A stretch of 39,509 nt of DNA from an uncultured Lachnoclostridium sp. (GTDB lineage: Bacteria > Bacillota > Clostridia > Lachnospirales > Lachnospiraceae), in NCBI GenBank assembly GCA_947178155.1, contig CAMWXG010000006.1, forward strand, positions 1 through 39,509. The letters are read 5' to 3'. The notes below the pieces were generated by a model, which was not told where the DNA came from, made no database searches, and saw only the letters and a list, made by a program, of their open reading frames with translations. The translations under genes and the position numbers were made by a program. This document shows, in pieces, positions 17,881 to 26,166 of this stretch. How positions within the stretch are numbered: the stretch's first letter is position 1; the number at the start of each line of letters is the position of its first letter.

Positions 17881-19245
17881 ATGATTAATATACATGAAGT
17901 TCTTGAAACAAATGAAATGATAGAGAAGGAAAATTTAGATGTCAGAACTATTACTCTTGGCATAAGTCTTCTTAATTGTATTGACAGCGATTTAGAAAAG
18001 CTTAATGAAAAGATTTATAATCGTATTACAAGTGTTGCGAAAGACCTTGTATCCACAGGCAAGGCAATTGAAAGGGAATTTGGGATACCTATTGTAAATA
18101 AGCGCATTTCAGTTACCCCTATCGCACTTGTAGGAGGCTCTGCATGTAAGACACCAGATGACTATGTAACTTTAGCAAAGACACTTGACAGGGCAGCAAA
18201 GGCAGTAGGTGTTAATTTTATAGGCGGTTACAGTGCACTTGTATCAAAGGGTATGACAAATAGTGATGAGATGCTTATTCGTTCTATTCCGAAAGCACTT
18301 GCACATACTGATTTTGTATGTAGCTCTGTTAATCTTGGTTCAACTAAGACAGGACTTAATATGGATGCAGTTAAACTTATGGGTGAAGTTGTACTTGATA
18401 CAGCAAAGGAAACTGCTGAAAATGATAGTATAGGTTGTGCAAAGCTTGTAGTATTTTGTAATGCTCCTGATGATAACCCATTTATGGCAGGTGCATTTCA
18501 TGGAGTGACAGAGGCAGATGAGATTATAAATGTAGGCGTAAGTGGGCCGGGTGTTATGAGGAAGGCTCTTGAATCAGTACGCAAAGCGGATTTTGGTACT
18601 TTGTGTGAAACTGTTAAGAAGACAGCATTTAAAATTACAAGAGTAGGTCAGCTTGTTGCAAGGGAAGCATCAAAGCGGCTTGATATACCATTTGGCATTA
18701 TAGATTTGTCATTAGCACCGACGCCTGCTATTGGAGATAGTATTGCAGATATATTTGAGGAGATGGGGCTTGAGCGTGCAGGTGCTCCCGGTACAACAGC
18801 AGCGCTTGCGCTTTTAAATGATCAGGTTAAAAAGGGTGGTGTAATGGCTTCATCTTATGTTGGCGGCTTAAGTGGTGCGTTTATTCCGGTCAGTGAAGAT
18901 CAGGGCATGATAAATGCAGTAGAGGCAGGGGCGCTTACGCTTGAGAAGCTTGAAGCTATGACTTGTGTATGCTCAGTAGGCCTTGATATGGTAGCTGTAC
19001 CTGGGGATACAAAGCCTACTACAATTTCTGGCATCATTGCAGATGAGATGGCTATAGGAATGATTAATCAGAAAACCACGGCAGTAAGAATTATTCCTGT
19101 AATCGGCAAAGGAGTAGGTGAAACAGTAGAATTTGGTGGACTTTTAGGGTATGCTCCTATTATGCCGGTTAATCAGTTTGATTGTGCTGATTTTATAAAC
19201 AGAGGCGGGAGAATACCAGCTCCAATACACAGTTTTAAAAATTAA
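17881..19245 (+). CDS. PFL-family protein, UPF0210 (DUF711)
   Basis: The 454-residue protein matches the UPF0210/DUF711 family along its whole length, with conserved stretches such as [43 protein letters not shown] and APTPAIGDS. The family has a fold related to pyruvate formate-lyase-type barrels but lacks glycyl-radical motifs; no enzymatic reaction is established. Gly-rich loops and conserved acidic residues suggest an enzyme. The ribosome site TGAGG is moderate. Its constant linkage to the upstream ACT protein suggests regulation by a small metabolite. Confidence 0.92.
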   Translation: MINIHEVLETNEMIEKENLDVRTITLGISLLNCIDSDLEKLNEKIYNRITSVAKDLVSTGKAIEREFGIPIVNKRISVTPIALVGGSACKTPDDYVTLAKTLDRAAKAVGVNFIGGYSALVSKGMTNSDEMLIRSIPKALAHTDFVCSSVNLGSTKTGLNMDAVKLMGEVVLDTAKETAENDSIGCAKLVVFCNAPDDNPFMAGAFHGVTEADEIINVGVSGPGVMRKALESVRKADFGTLCETVKKTAFKITRVGQLVAREASKRLDIPFGIIDLSLAPTPAIGDSIADIFEEMGLERAGAPGTTAALALLNDQVKKGGVMASSYVGGLSGAFIPVSEDQGMINAVEAGALTLEKLEAMTCVCSVGLDMVAVPGDTKPTTISGIIADEMAIGMINQKTTAVRIIPVIGKGVGETVEFGGLLGYAPIMPVNQFDCADFINRGGRIPAPIHSFKN

Positions 19246-19317
19246 GGAAGATTATTTGTTACGTGGGTGGCAGCATGACAGAAAGTGCTTGAAAAAGTAA
19301 AGGAATGAGGTTAAGTT

Positions 19318-20709
19318 ATGATAGATATTAAAAAGCCGAAAATAATGTGTGATGCGGTAACTAATAAGGGACACAATGTATTTATTGAAATATGTATAGC
19401 TCTGTTGCTGTTTTTTATCTCCTCTATGGCAATGGGGATTATTCAGGTGCCTGTATTAATGGCATATATGCTTAGCAGCAGGGAATATATTTCAATGCTT
19501 AAAAGTGGAGAGCTTGATTATAGTGTGCTTATGAACATTGTAATTAATCGTCCTGAATGGATTATGATTGTCATATTAATATCTGAAATCTTTCTTATTC
19601 TTATTATGATGTTATATTGCCGCTTCATTGAAAAAAGAAAGATAGGTACAATGGGATTTGTCAAAAAGGATATGGTTTTACAGTATTTAGTGGGAATTTT
19701 GCTTGGGTTTGTAACATTTTCCGTTGCATATCTTTTATGCGTCATCACAGGAAGCGTAAAATGGCAGGGAATATCAGAAAATATTGTGCCAATATATATA
19801 ATAGGTTATTTTTTGGGATATCTTATACAAGGTATGGCAGAGGAAGTTTTATGCAGAGGGTATCTTTTGGTTTCTGTTTCAAAGAGATATAACATCATAT
19901 ATGCTATTGTAGTAAGTTCACTTTTTTTTGCTATACTTCATGGAGCGAATCAGGGGTTGTCTTTATTGGCATTTATTAATCTCTTTTTGTTTGGGGTATT
20001 TGCGGCACTTCTTTTTATTGACTGTGAAAATATATGGATTGTTGGAGCTTTTCATAGTATATGGAATTTTGTTCAGGGTAATATGTATGGTATACAAGTA
20101 AGCGGAACAGGGCTTCAAAATTCTATTTTTGCTACATCTGTCACTGAAGGGCATGAAATTATAAATGGAGGGAGTTTTGGACTGGAAGGCGGTATTAGTG
20201 TAACTATTGTATATGTTGTAGGAATAGGGATGATTCTAATGCATCTTAAGAAAAAAGGATGTATATTAAATTCGGGTGAGCAGGCATTGCAGACAGAGAA
20301 GAACCCTGTAAGCAGTCAAACATCAGGCAGTGTAATTAATAATAATGGCACTGATGATAGTATTGCAGGTAATAACAGCATTAATAATAGTGTATTTAGC
20401 AGTGGAATTGATAATGGCGTTAACAATAGTGCATTTGGTCATGAAATGAATAGCGGCGTTAACAATAGTGCGTTTAACGATGGAATTGATAATGGCATTA
20501 ACAATGATACAAGAAATAGCAATATTCATATTACTGATAAGAGCAATATGAATGTTAATAAAGATAATAGCAGTATGAATACTAACAGCCAGAATAATAA
20601 TATAAAGGTTGAAAATATGTATTCAAGTGAGCCTGTAATTCCAGATGTGAAGCAGAATCAAAATACATCAGGTGGAGAGGTGTTTAATGCTGATTATTTT
20701 AAGGATTAG
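19318..20709 (+). CDS. CPBP (Abi) family intramembrane protease with Asn-rich repeat tail
   Basis: This 463-residue membrane protein has about eight hydrophobic segments in the first 315 residues. The CPBP active-site motifs are present: EEVLCRGYLL (E175, E176), FAILHGANQG and FHSIWNFVQ. These are the glutamate and histidines of Rce1-like intramembrane endopeptidases. Roughly 140 residues follow that are not part of the family: a hydrophilic tail rich in Asn, Ser and Gly, with three tandem 13-residue repeats. The tail may be intrinsically disordered. GAGG lies about 9 nt before the ATG. It begins 72 nt after the UPF0210 gene with no terminator between. The substrate is unknown. Confidence 0.85.
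   Translation: MIDIKKPKIMCDAVTNKGHNVFIEICIALLLFFISSMAMGIIQVPVLMAYMLSSREYISMLKSGELDYSVLMNIVINRPEWIMIVILISEIFLILIMMLYCRFIEKRKIGTMGFVKKDMVLQYLVGILLGFVTFSVAYLLCVITGSVKWQGISENIVPIYIIGYFLGYLIQGMAEEVLCRGYLLVSVSKRYNIIYAIVVSSLFFAILHGANQGLSLLAFINLFLFGVFAALLFIDCENIWIVGAFHSIWNFVQGNMYGIQVSGTGLQNSIFATSVTEGHEIINGGSFGLEGGISVTIVYVVGIGMILMHLKKKGCILNSGEQALQTEKNPVSSQTSGSVINNNGTDDSIAGNNSINNSVFSSGIDNGVNNSAFGHEMNSGVNNSAFNDGIDNGINNDTRNSNIHITDKSNMNVNKDNSSMNTNSQNNNIKVENMYSSEPVIPDVKQNQNTSGGEVFNADYFKD
20383..20499 (+). repeat. Three in-frame 39-bp tandem repeats in the CPBP tail
   Basis: Three units (20383-20421, 20422-20460, 20461-20499) encode NNSVFSSGIDNGV, NNSAFGHEMNSGV and NNSAFNDGIDNGI. The unit length is a multiple of three, so copy number can change by slippage without breaking the frame. 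Confidence 0.85.
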
Positions 20710-20822
20710 TATAAATGATTTTATGTCGTAATTAGGTTACTTGTCATAGAGTGAAAGGCAATCTAATTAGTAATAGAAAATTAATAACAGCATAAAAAAT
20801 TTTAATAAATGGTTTGAAGCTG

Positions 20823-20851
20823 TTGAATAAATGATTGCAATTTGTTATTAT
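20823..20851 (+). promoter_or_regulatory. Promoter of a possible short RNA upstream of rpmB
   Basis: TTGAAT (20823-20828) and TATTAT (20846-20851) are 17 nt apart. Transcription would start near 20858 and meet a terminator about 90 nt later. Confidence 0.55.
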
Positions 20852-20857
20852 ATATAA

Positions 20858-20946
20858 AAGGAAACAACCATCCAAAAAGTGGTTTGACCTGTATATGAGT
20901 AGAAAAACCATCCTGATACCTGCCAAAGTTTCAAGGGTGGTTTTTT
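20858..20946 (+). ncRNA. Possible short structured RNA or attenuator
   Basis: Between a promoter and an intrinsic terminator lie about 90 nt with two competing pairings. Arm GTGGTTT (20879-20885) can pair back with AACCA (20866-20870) or forward with AAACCAT (20905-20911). The forward pairing would use the same bases as the 5' arm of the terminator. This is the logic of an attenuator, but it may simply be a small RNA, because rpmB has its own promoter downstream. No known riboswitch class is recognised. Confidence 0.35.
20903..20946 (+). terminator. Intrinsic terminator upstream of rpmB
   Basis: AAAAACCATCC and GGGTGGTTTTT pair as an 11-bp stem (one T-G pair) around a 21-nt loop. The T-run TTTTTT is partly in the stem. 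It may also end CPBP transcription. Confidence 0.75.
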
Positions 20947-21016
20947 CTATGTGGCACTAATGACTAATTTTGTGAAAAAAATTCATTACGGAACTTATTC
21001 TTTTTGAAATTTCTTC

Positions 21017-21045
21017 TTGCATTTATATACTTTTTTTGGTAGAAT
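21017..21045 (+). promoter_or_regulatory. Promoter of rpmB
   Basis: TTGCAT (21017-21022) and TAGAAT (21040-21045) are 17 nt apart. The predicted leader is about 60 nt, with no clear structure. It separates rpmB transcription from the upstream terminator. Confidence 0.7.
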
Positions 21046-21114
21046 AGCTTTGTTGTGCAAATATATCTAATAAGATATTAGAAATAATGGATTAAAGGTA
21101 AGGAGGTGCTTACA

Positions 21115-21300
21115 ATGGCAAAATGTGCAGTTTGTGGAAAGAGCGTTCATTTCGGGAATAGAGTGAGCCATTCACATAGAAGAAGTAACAGAATGTGGAA
21201 ACCAAATATTAAATCTGTAAGAGTTAAGGTGAACGGTGGTACAAAGAAAATGTCAGTATGTACAGGCTGTTTGCGTTCAGGAGCTGTAGAGCGCGCATAA
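21115..21300 (+). CDS. rpmB: 50S ribosomal protein L28 (zinc-ribbon form)
   Basis: The 61-residue protein is L28 of the large ribosomal subunit: AKCAVCGKSVHFGNRVSHSHRRSNR, then WKPNIKSVRV. Four cysteines (C4, C7, C49, C52) form a zinc-ribbon set, the zinc-binding C+ version. AAGGAGGTG lies 8 nt before ATG 21115; the track's three extra codons are not used. It has its own promoter and terminator, so it is monocistronic. In B. subtilis rpmB also lies next to yloU-yloV-recG, as here. Confidence 0.97.
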   Translation: MAKCAVCGKSVHFGNRVSHSHRRSNRMWKPNIKSVRVKVNGGTKKMSVCTGCLRSGAVERA

Positions 21301-21403
21301 GAGCGGAAGTATTTTCACTAACACATGAAAATATCATGTTTGGAAGTGTGATTATTATTACTTAAGAGCGGCTGTGAATATAGCTATTAATAGTAACTAT
21401 AGG

Positions 21404-21439
21404 GAGGCTGTTGCACTATAATATCAGTGCAGCAGCCTC
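21404..21439 (+). terminator. Terminator of rpmB
   Basis: GAGGCTGTTGCACT and AGTGCAGCAGCCTC form a 14-bp stem with one G-T pair around an 8-nt loop, followed by TTAATTTA. The T-run is short but the stem is strong. The preceding 100 nt after rpmB (21301-21403) show no gene. Confidence 0.8.
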
Positions 21440-21472
21440 TTAATTTAATAGGAAATTGCTCAAAATGTAGTA

Positions 21473-21628
21473 AGGAATTGTTGAGAAATAAATCTTCACA
21501 TTTTGTTTGCCCAAATTTCCATCTGCTGTGTTGTTGTCAGTCGTCGTAGCCCACTACGACTCCTTCCTCTGCCTTGCAGATGAAAATTTATTCTGTGCAA
21601 AATGCAAAGTTATTTCTTAACAGTTCCT
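21473..21628 (-). repeat. 156-bp palindromic element, copy B
   Basis: The ends AGGAATTGTTGAGAAATAA and its near complement (2 mismatches in 19) are inverted, with partial pairing further in (CATTTTG against CAAAATG, CATCTGC against GCAGATG). Read on the minus strand, the core is CAAGGCAGAGGAA ... GACTGACAACAACAC around the hairpin TCGTAG-TGGG-CTACGA. The core matches copy A at 6652-6816, while the arms do not match copy A in sequence. On the minus strand it begins about 6 nt after the stop codon of the small ORF at 21634-21771. It lies between that gene and the convergent rpmB terminator. Confidence 0.83.
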
Positions 21629-21633
21629 AAAAA

Positions 21634-21771
21634 TCAGCAACAGAACAGATTATACCCAAGTATTAGGCATAAAAGTATTATTATCACAGCTATTATACCA
21701 TTATCTAAAAAAAGCATTATTGTCATGCCTATAGCAATCCAAAATAGAATAAATCCTATCATTCTACGCAT
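21634..21771 (-). CDS. 45-residue two-segment membrane protein (not in ORF track)
   Basis: Reading the minus strand from CAT at 21769-21771 gives MRRMIGFILFWIAIGMTIML, FLDNG, IIAVIIILLCLILGYNLFCC and a TGA stop. CGGAGG lies 8 nt upstream of the ATG. The product has two hydrophobic helices joined by a short DNG turn, a positive N-terminus (RR) and a C-terminal Cys pair. The ORF is below the track's length limit. Coding support comes from the ribosome site, an organised membrane topology and the lack of any competing gene. It is divergent from asp23 and convergent with rpmB. No function can be assigned. Confidence 0.72.
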   Translation of the reverse strand: MRRMIGFILFWIAIGMTIMLFLDNGIIAVIIILLCLILGYNLFCC

Positions 21772-21800
21772 AGATAAACCTCCGAATTAATTAGCTTGCT

Positions 21801-21829
21801 TTGGAGGAAGCAATAAGTTATACTATAAT
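21801..21829 (+). promoter_or_regulatory. Promoter of the asp23-fakA-recG operon
   Basis: TTGGAG (21801-21806) and TATAAT (21824-21829) are 17 nt apart. The start codon at 21878 leaves a leader of about 40 nt. The same 60-bp gap must also hold the promoter of the minus-strand small ORF. Confidence 0.65.
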
Positions 21830-21877
21830 AATATGATGCAGAGTTTGGATTCTGAACAGTTAAATGGAGGGGATATT

Positions 21878-22240
21878 ATGAAAGGTAAAGTGAGTACAAG
21901 TATGGGAAATATAGTTATAGACCGTGATGTACTGGCAAAATATGCAGGAACGGCAACTATGGAATGTATAGGAATAGTTGGTATGTCGTCAGTAAATATG
22001 AAAGATGGTGTAGCCAAACTTCTAAAAAGAGAAAATGCAGGCAGAGGTGTAAATATATATATTGCTGGTAACAGGCTTAGAGTAGAACTTCATGTGATTG
22101 TTGCATATGGCGTAAGCATACGTGCAGTTGCTCAGAATGTACTTGAGCATGTCAGATATAAGCTTGAAGAATTTGCTTGTATGGAAGTTGATTCTGTCAA
22201 TGTTGTTGTTGAAGGTGTTCGTATCTTAGATGAAGATTAG
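21878..22240 (+). CDS. Asp23/Gls24 family protein (YloU-like)
   Basis: The 120-residue protein matches the Asp23/DUF322 family (MGNIVIDRDVLAKYAGTATMECIGIVGM, then IYIAGNRLRVELHVIVAYGVSI and VNVVVEGVRI). Family members are linked to envelope stress and membrane association. ATG 21878 follows GGAGGGG; the track's 15 extra codons begin within the promoter. fakA follows 53 nt later. The order rpmB, asp23, fakA, recG equals the Bacillus rpmB-yloU-yloV-recG block without the serine dehydratase genes. Confidence 0.93.
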   Translation: MKGKVSTSMGNIVIDRDVLAKYAGTATMECIGIVGMSSVNMKDGVAKLLKRENAGRGVNIYIAGNRLRVELHVIVAYGVSIRAVAQNVLEHVRYKLEEFACMEVDSVNVVVEGVRILDED

Positions 22241-22293
22241 TTTATTAAGCTTATTTTTACGTATAACAATTTAAGAATGAGGAGGAACAAAAA

Positions 22294-24027
22294 GTGAGTT
22301 TAAAATCGATAGATGCGGCGATGCTGCAAAAGATGTTTCTGTCTGGCGCCAAGGCATTAGAGGCAAAGAAAGATTATATAAATGAGTTAAATGTATTTCC
22401 AGTGCCAGATGGCGATACAGGAACAAATATGACAATGACTGTTATGGCAGCAGCAAGAGAGGTTAAAAGCCTTGAAAATCCTACTATAGAGCAATTTGGA
22501 AAGTCAGTTTCGAGCGGTTCCCTAAGAGGTGCAAGGGGCAATTCCGGTGTAATTATGTCACAGATATTCCGTGGATTTGTAAAATCCATAAAAGGACTTG
22601 AGGAGCTGGATGTAAATGCTTTGTCAAATGCTATACAACATGCTTCTGATACAGCATATAAAGCGGTTATGAAACCTAAAGAGGGGACTATTCTTACAGT
22701 GGCTCGTGCTGGTGCTGACAGGGCTATAGATATTATAATAAATGATGATATGCAGGATATTATAGAATTTTGTGATGCTGTAGCACAAAGTATGGAGGAT
22801 GCGCTTTTAAAGACTCCTGAGATGCTTCCGGTGTTAAAGCAGGCTGGAGTTGTGGATTCAGGCGGCGAAGGTCTTATGACATTCTTGCGCGGAGCGATAG
22901 ATGCCCTTAAAGGGAAGGTGTCTGATTATACTATAAAATCTGGAAAAGATGTTTCAAAAGCATTAAGTGAAGTTCCAAAGGTTACAATGGCAAGTAATGC
23001 AGATGAAGCTGATATAAAGTTTGGATATTGTACAGAATTTATTATAATGCTTGAACGTGATGAAAATATAGTTGAACAGCAGTTAAAGGAATATCTTCAA
23101 AAAATTGGTGACTGTGTAGTTGTTGTAGCAGATGAAGGAATTGTAAAGGTACATGTACACACTAATGATCCTGGTCTTGCTATTCAAAAAGCACTTTCAT
23201 ATGGTTCACTTACAAGTATGAAGATTGATAATATGCGCGAGGAGCATAATGAAAAAGTTATACGTGACGCTGAAAAATTAGCATTAGGTAATACTGATGA
23301 ACAGAAAGAAAAAGAAGACAATAATAGTGAACAGGAAGAAAAAGAAGATAATAACAATAAGTCGCATAAGCGTGATGGTTTTATAGCCGTAGCTGCAGGC
23401 AAAGGGCTTACCGAAATATTCCATGATCTAAAAGCGGATTATGTAATAGAAGGCGGGCAGACTATGAATCCAAGCACAGATGACATATTAAATGCCATTA
23501 AATCTGTTGACGCTGATAATATTTTCATATTCCCAAATAATGGAAATATAATCCTTGCTGCTAAACAGGCAAAAGAGCTCACAGAGGATAAAAATGTTAT
23601 AGTTATACCATCTAAGAATATACCACAGGGAATAGCAGCTTTAATTAACTATTCAAGTGATAGTTCTGTAGAGGATAATGAGAAAAATATGTCTGCAGAG
23701 ATGCTTAATATAAAGACCGGACAGATAACATATGCAGTACGTGATACAAATATAGATGGCAAGAAGATAAATAAAGGTGATTTTATAGGCCTTACAGATA
23801 AGACAGTGGTTTCTGTTGACAATACTGCCGAGGGAGCAGCTAAGGCACTTGTTGGAGAGCTTATAGATGATGATTCAGAACTTGTAGGTTTATATTATGG
23901 TGCAGATATGACAGAAGCAGACGCAGAGAAGCTTGCTGATGAGATAGTGAATGAATATAAAGGTGTAGAGGTTGAAATACAGTATGGCGGACAGCCTGTA
24001 TATTCATATTTTATATCAGTAGAGTAG
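22294..24027 (+). CDS. fakA: Fatty acid kinase ATP-binding subunit FakA (YloV, DAK2 domain)
   Basis: FakA phosphorylates fatty acids bound to the FakB (DegV) partner so they can enter phospholipid synthesis. The 577-residue protein has the N-terminal DAK2 kinase domain (NVFPVPDGDTGTNMTMT; SLRGARGNSGVIMSQ; VDSGGEGLMTFL), a middle region, and a C-terminal FakA domain (IFPNNGNIILAA). Between them is a hydrophilic Glu/Asn/Lys-rich linker (about 330-360). The start is GTG with AGGAGG just upstream. No fakB gene is visible in the window, so the partner is encoded elsewhere. Confidence 0.93.
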   Translation: MSLKSIDAAMLQKMFLSGAKALEAKKDYINELNVFPVPDGDTGTNMTMTVMAAAREVKSLENPTIEQFGKSVSSGSLRGARGNSGVIMSQIFRGFVKSIKGLEELDVNALSNAIQHASDTAYKAVMKPKEGTILTVARAGADRAIDIIINDDMQDIIEFCDAVAQSMEDALLKTPEMLPVLKQAGVVDSGGEGLMTFLRGAIDALKGKVSDYTIKSGKDVSKALSEVPKVTMASNADEADIKFGYCTEFIIMLERDENIVEQQLKEYLQKIGDCVVVVADEGIVKVHVHTNDPGLAIQKALSYGSLTSMKIDNMREEHNEKVIRDAEKLALGNTDEQKEKEDNNSEQEEKEDNNNKSHKRDGFIAVAAGKGLTEIFHDLKADYVIEGGQTMNPSTDDILNAIKSVDADNIFIFPNNGNIILAAKQAKELTEDKNVIVIPSKNIPQGIAALINYSSDSSVEDNEKNMSAEMLNIKTGQITYAVRDTNIDGKKINKGDFIGLTDKTVVSVDNTAEGAAKALVGELIDDDSELVGLYYGADMTEADAEKLADEIVNEYKGVEVEIQYGGQPVYSYFISVE

Positions 24028-24055
24028 GAGAGATATAGATTGGATTTAGGTTTAT

Positions 24056-26092
24056 ATGAAATTTGGCGATAGTATTAGAGAAATAAAGGGAATTGGCGAG
24101 AAAAGTGAGAAGCTCTTTAATAAACTGGGGATTAGTACAGTAGAGGAGCTTCTCTGCTTTTATCCAAGAGAGTATGATATATTTGGAAGAATTGAACCTG
24201 TACTAAATGCTAAAGAGGGCAGTACAATTATTGTAGAGGTCAGTCCTGCAGAACGCCCAAAGGCAATTAGGCGCGGTGGTTTAAAAATAGTGCAATGCCG
24301 TATGAAAGATGCAGGCGGAACCATTACTGCTGTATGGTTTAACATGACATTTATGATGAAGCTGCTTCATATGGGGACACATTATATACTTCGGGGAAGG
24401 GTTATAAATAGAAATGGCATATTGCAAATGCAGCAGCCAAAGGTTTTATCACAACAGGAATACATTTCTTCAATAGATAGCCTTAGACCAGTATATAGTC
24501 TTACAGCAGGACTTACTAATAATGCGGTGTCAAAGGCGGTCAAAGCTGCTGTTCATGAGGCGGATTTTGAAAGTGACTTTCTTCCTTTAGATATACGTAA
24601 GGAGTATAATCTTATTGGCTTAAAGAAAGCTGTTAAAGCTATTCATTTTCCAAAGGATAAGGAAGAGTGTATGGAAGCTAGAAAACGTCTTGTATTTGAT
24701 GAGTTTTTTCTATTTGCACTTGCAATTAACTATATGAAGAAAAATAAGAATAAGAAGACATCAAACTTTATAATGAAAGAACATAAAGCTGCAGAAAAAC
24801 TTATTGAAGGACTTCCTTATAAACTTACAGAAGGGCAGTTAAATGCATGGCATGATATAGAGAGTGATTTGGCATCAGGAAGTATAATGAACCGTCTTAT
24901 TCAGGGAGATGTAGGTTCAGGTAAGACTATTATTGCAGTGCTCGCACTCTACGTATGTGCAGTAAACGGACATCAGGGTGCTATTATGGTACCTACAGAA
25001 GTGCTTGCAGTACAGCATTATAATTCTTTCAATGATATTTTAAATGGATTTGGAATAAAGACAGGGCTGCTTATTGGCTCAATGACAGCAGCGGAAAAAA
25101 GAAAGGTATACAGCAGAATAGAGAGCGGTGAGCTTGATATAGTGATTGGCACACATGCGCTTATTCAAGAGAAAGTAATTTTTGCAGACCTTGCACTCGT
25201 AGTAACAGATGAGCAGCACAGGTTTGGAGTTCGCCAGAGAGAAGCTGTTTCGGCTAAAGGAAATGAGCCGCATATGCTTGTTATGAGTGCAACTCCAATT
25301 CCGCGGACGCTTGCAATTATATTATATGGAGACCTTGATATTTCAATTATAGATGTTCTTCCAACAGGCAGGCTCCCAATAAAGAATTGTGTTGTCGGGA
25401 CAAATTATCGTTCTCAGGCATATAAATTTATGGAAAAGGAAGTAAAGGCGGGGCATCAGGTATATGTAATATGCCCGATGGTTGAAGAAAGTGAAAATAT
25501 GGAAGCTGAAAATGTTATGGACTATTCAGGGCAGCTTCGCGAAAAATTATCTCCTGATATACATATTGAGTGTCTGCATGGAAAGATGCGTCCTTCTGAT
25601 AAAAATGATATTATGGAACGGTTTGCAAAACATGAAACAGATATACTTGTGTCTACAACTGTAATTGAGGTGGGCATAAATGTGCCAAATGCAACTGTTA
25701 TGATGATTGAAAATGCAGAGCGTTTTGGACTTGCGCAGCTTCATCAGTTAAGAGGAAGAGTAGGAAGAGGAGGCGAGCAGTCATATTGCATATTTATGGC
25801 AGGAAATTCATCAAAAGATATTATGGAGAGACTGAATATACTTGGTGAATCAAACGATGGCTTCTATGTAGCAGAGCAGGATTTAAAGCTTAGAGGGCCA
25901 GGAGATTTTTTTGGTATACGTCAGAGTGGTGAGCTTGACTTTAAACTTGCTGACATATATCAGGATGCAGATATACTAAAAGCTGCAGGAGACGCAGCAA
26001 AACGTTTTACTGATGATGTATTGATTTTATGCAAAAAATATGATAGTTTAAGAAAACATATTTCTTCATATACTGATGAAATTTTTTTATAG
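24056..26092 (+). CDS. recG: ATP-dependent DNA helicase RecG
   Basis: RecG remodels stalled forks and branched DNA intermediates. The 678-residue protein has the N-terminal wedge/OB domain (about 1-150) and a superfamily 2 helicase core: Walker A GDVGSGKT (about 284-291), DEQH motif II (D385, in TDEQHRFGVRQRE), motif III MSATPIPRTL, and motifs V-VI TTVIEVGINVPNA and QLRGRVGRGGEQ. Length matches bacterial RecG. It starts 28 nt after fakA, and the ribosome site AGGAGAG is some distance from the ATG, so translation may depend on the upstream gene. Confidence 0.97.
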   Translation: MKFGDSIREIKGIGEKSEKLFNKLGISTVEELLCFYPREYDIFGRIEPVLNAKEGSTIIVEVSPAERPKAIRRGGLKIVQCRMKDAGGTITAVWFNMTFMMKLLHMGTHYILRGRVINRNGILQMQQPKVLSQQEYISSIDSLRPVYSLTAGLTNNAVSKAVKAAVHEADFESDFLPLDIRKEYNLIGLKKAVKAIHFPKDKEECMEARKRLVFDEFFLFALAINYMKKNKNKKTSNFIMKEHKAAEKLIEGLPYKLTEGQLNAWHDIESDLASGSIMNRLIQGDVGSGKTIIAVLALYVCAVNGHQGAIMVPTEVLAVQHYNSFNDILNGFGIKTGLLIGSMTAAEKRKVYSRIESGELDIVIGTHALIQEKVIFADLALVVTDEQHRFGVRQREAVSAKGNEPHMLVMSATPIPRTLAIILYGDLDISIIDVLPTGRLPIKNCVVGTNYRSQAYKFMEKEVKAGHQVYVICPMVEESENMEAENVMDYSGQLREKLSPDIHIECLHGKMRPSDKNDIMERFAKHETDILVSTTVIEVGINVPNATVMMIENAERFGLAQLHQLRGRVGRGGEQSYCIFMAGNSSKDIMERLNILGESNDGFYVAEQDLKLRGPGDFFGIRQSGELDFKLADIYQDADILKAAGDAAKRFTDDVLILCKKYDSLRKHISSYTDEIFL

Positions 26093-26097
26093 TTCTG

Positions 26098-26126
26098 TTG
26101 ATTTTTTGACATAATAATAGTAAAAT
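26098..26126 (+). promoter_or_regulatory. Promoter of the AAA+ ATPase gene
   Basis: TTGATT (26098-26103) and TAAAAT (26121-26126) are 17 nt apart. The leader would be about 35 nt. Confidence 0.5.
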
Positions 26127-26166
26127 GATTGAATGCAGTAGTTTGCTTGTTTTGAAGGGAGTATTT

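Noticed and set aside
20744-20926. 60-aa minus-strand ORF upstream of rpmB
   Set aside because: It covers the promoter and hairpins on the plus strand, has no ribosome site and no homology I recognise.
20895-20960. Short leader ORF (ATGAGTAGAAAA...) near the rpmB-upstream terminator
   Set aside because: No ribosome site precedes it, so a translated leader peptide is not supported.
21602-21790. 62-aa plus-strand ORF in the rpmB-asp23 gap
   Set aside because: It lacks a ribosome site and lies opposite the better-supported minus-strand 45-aa gene.
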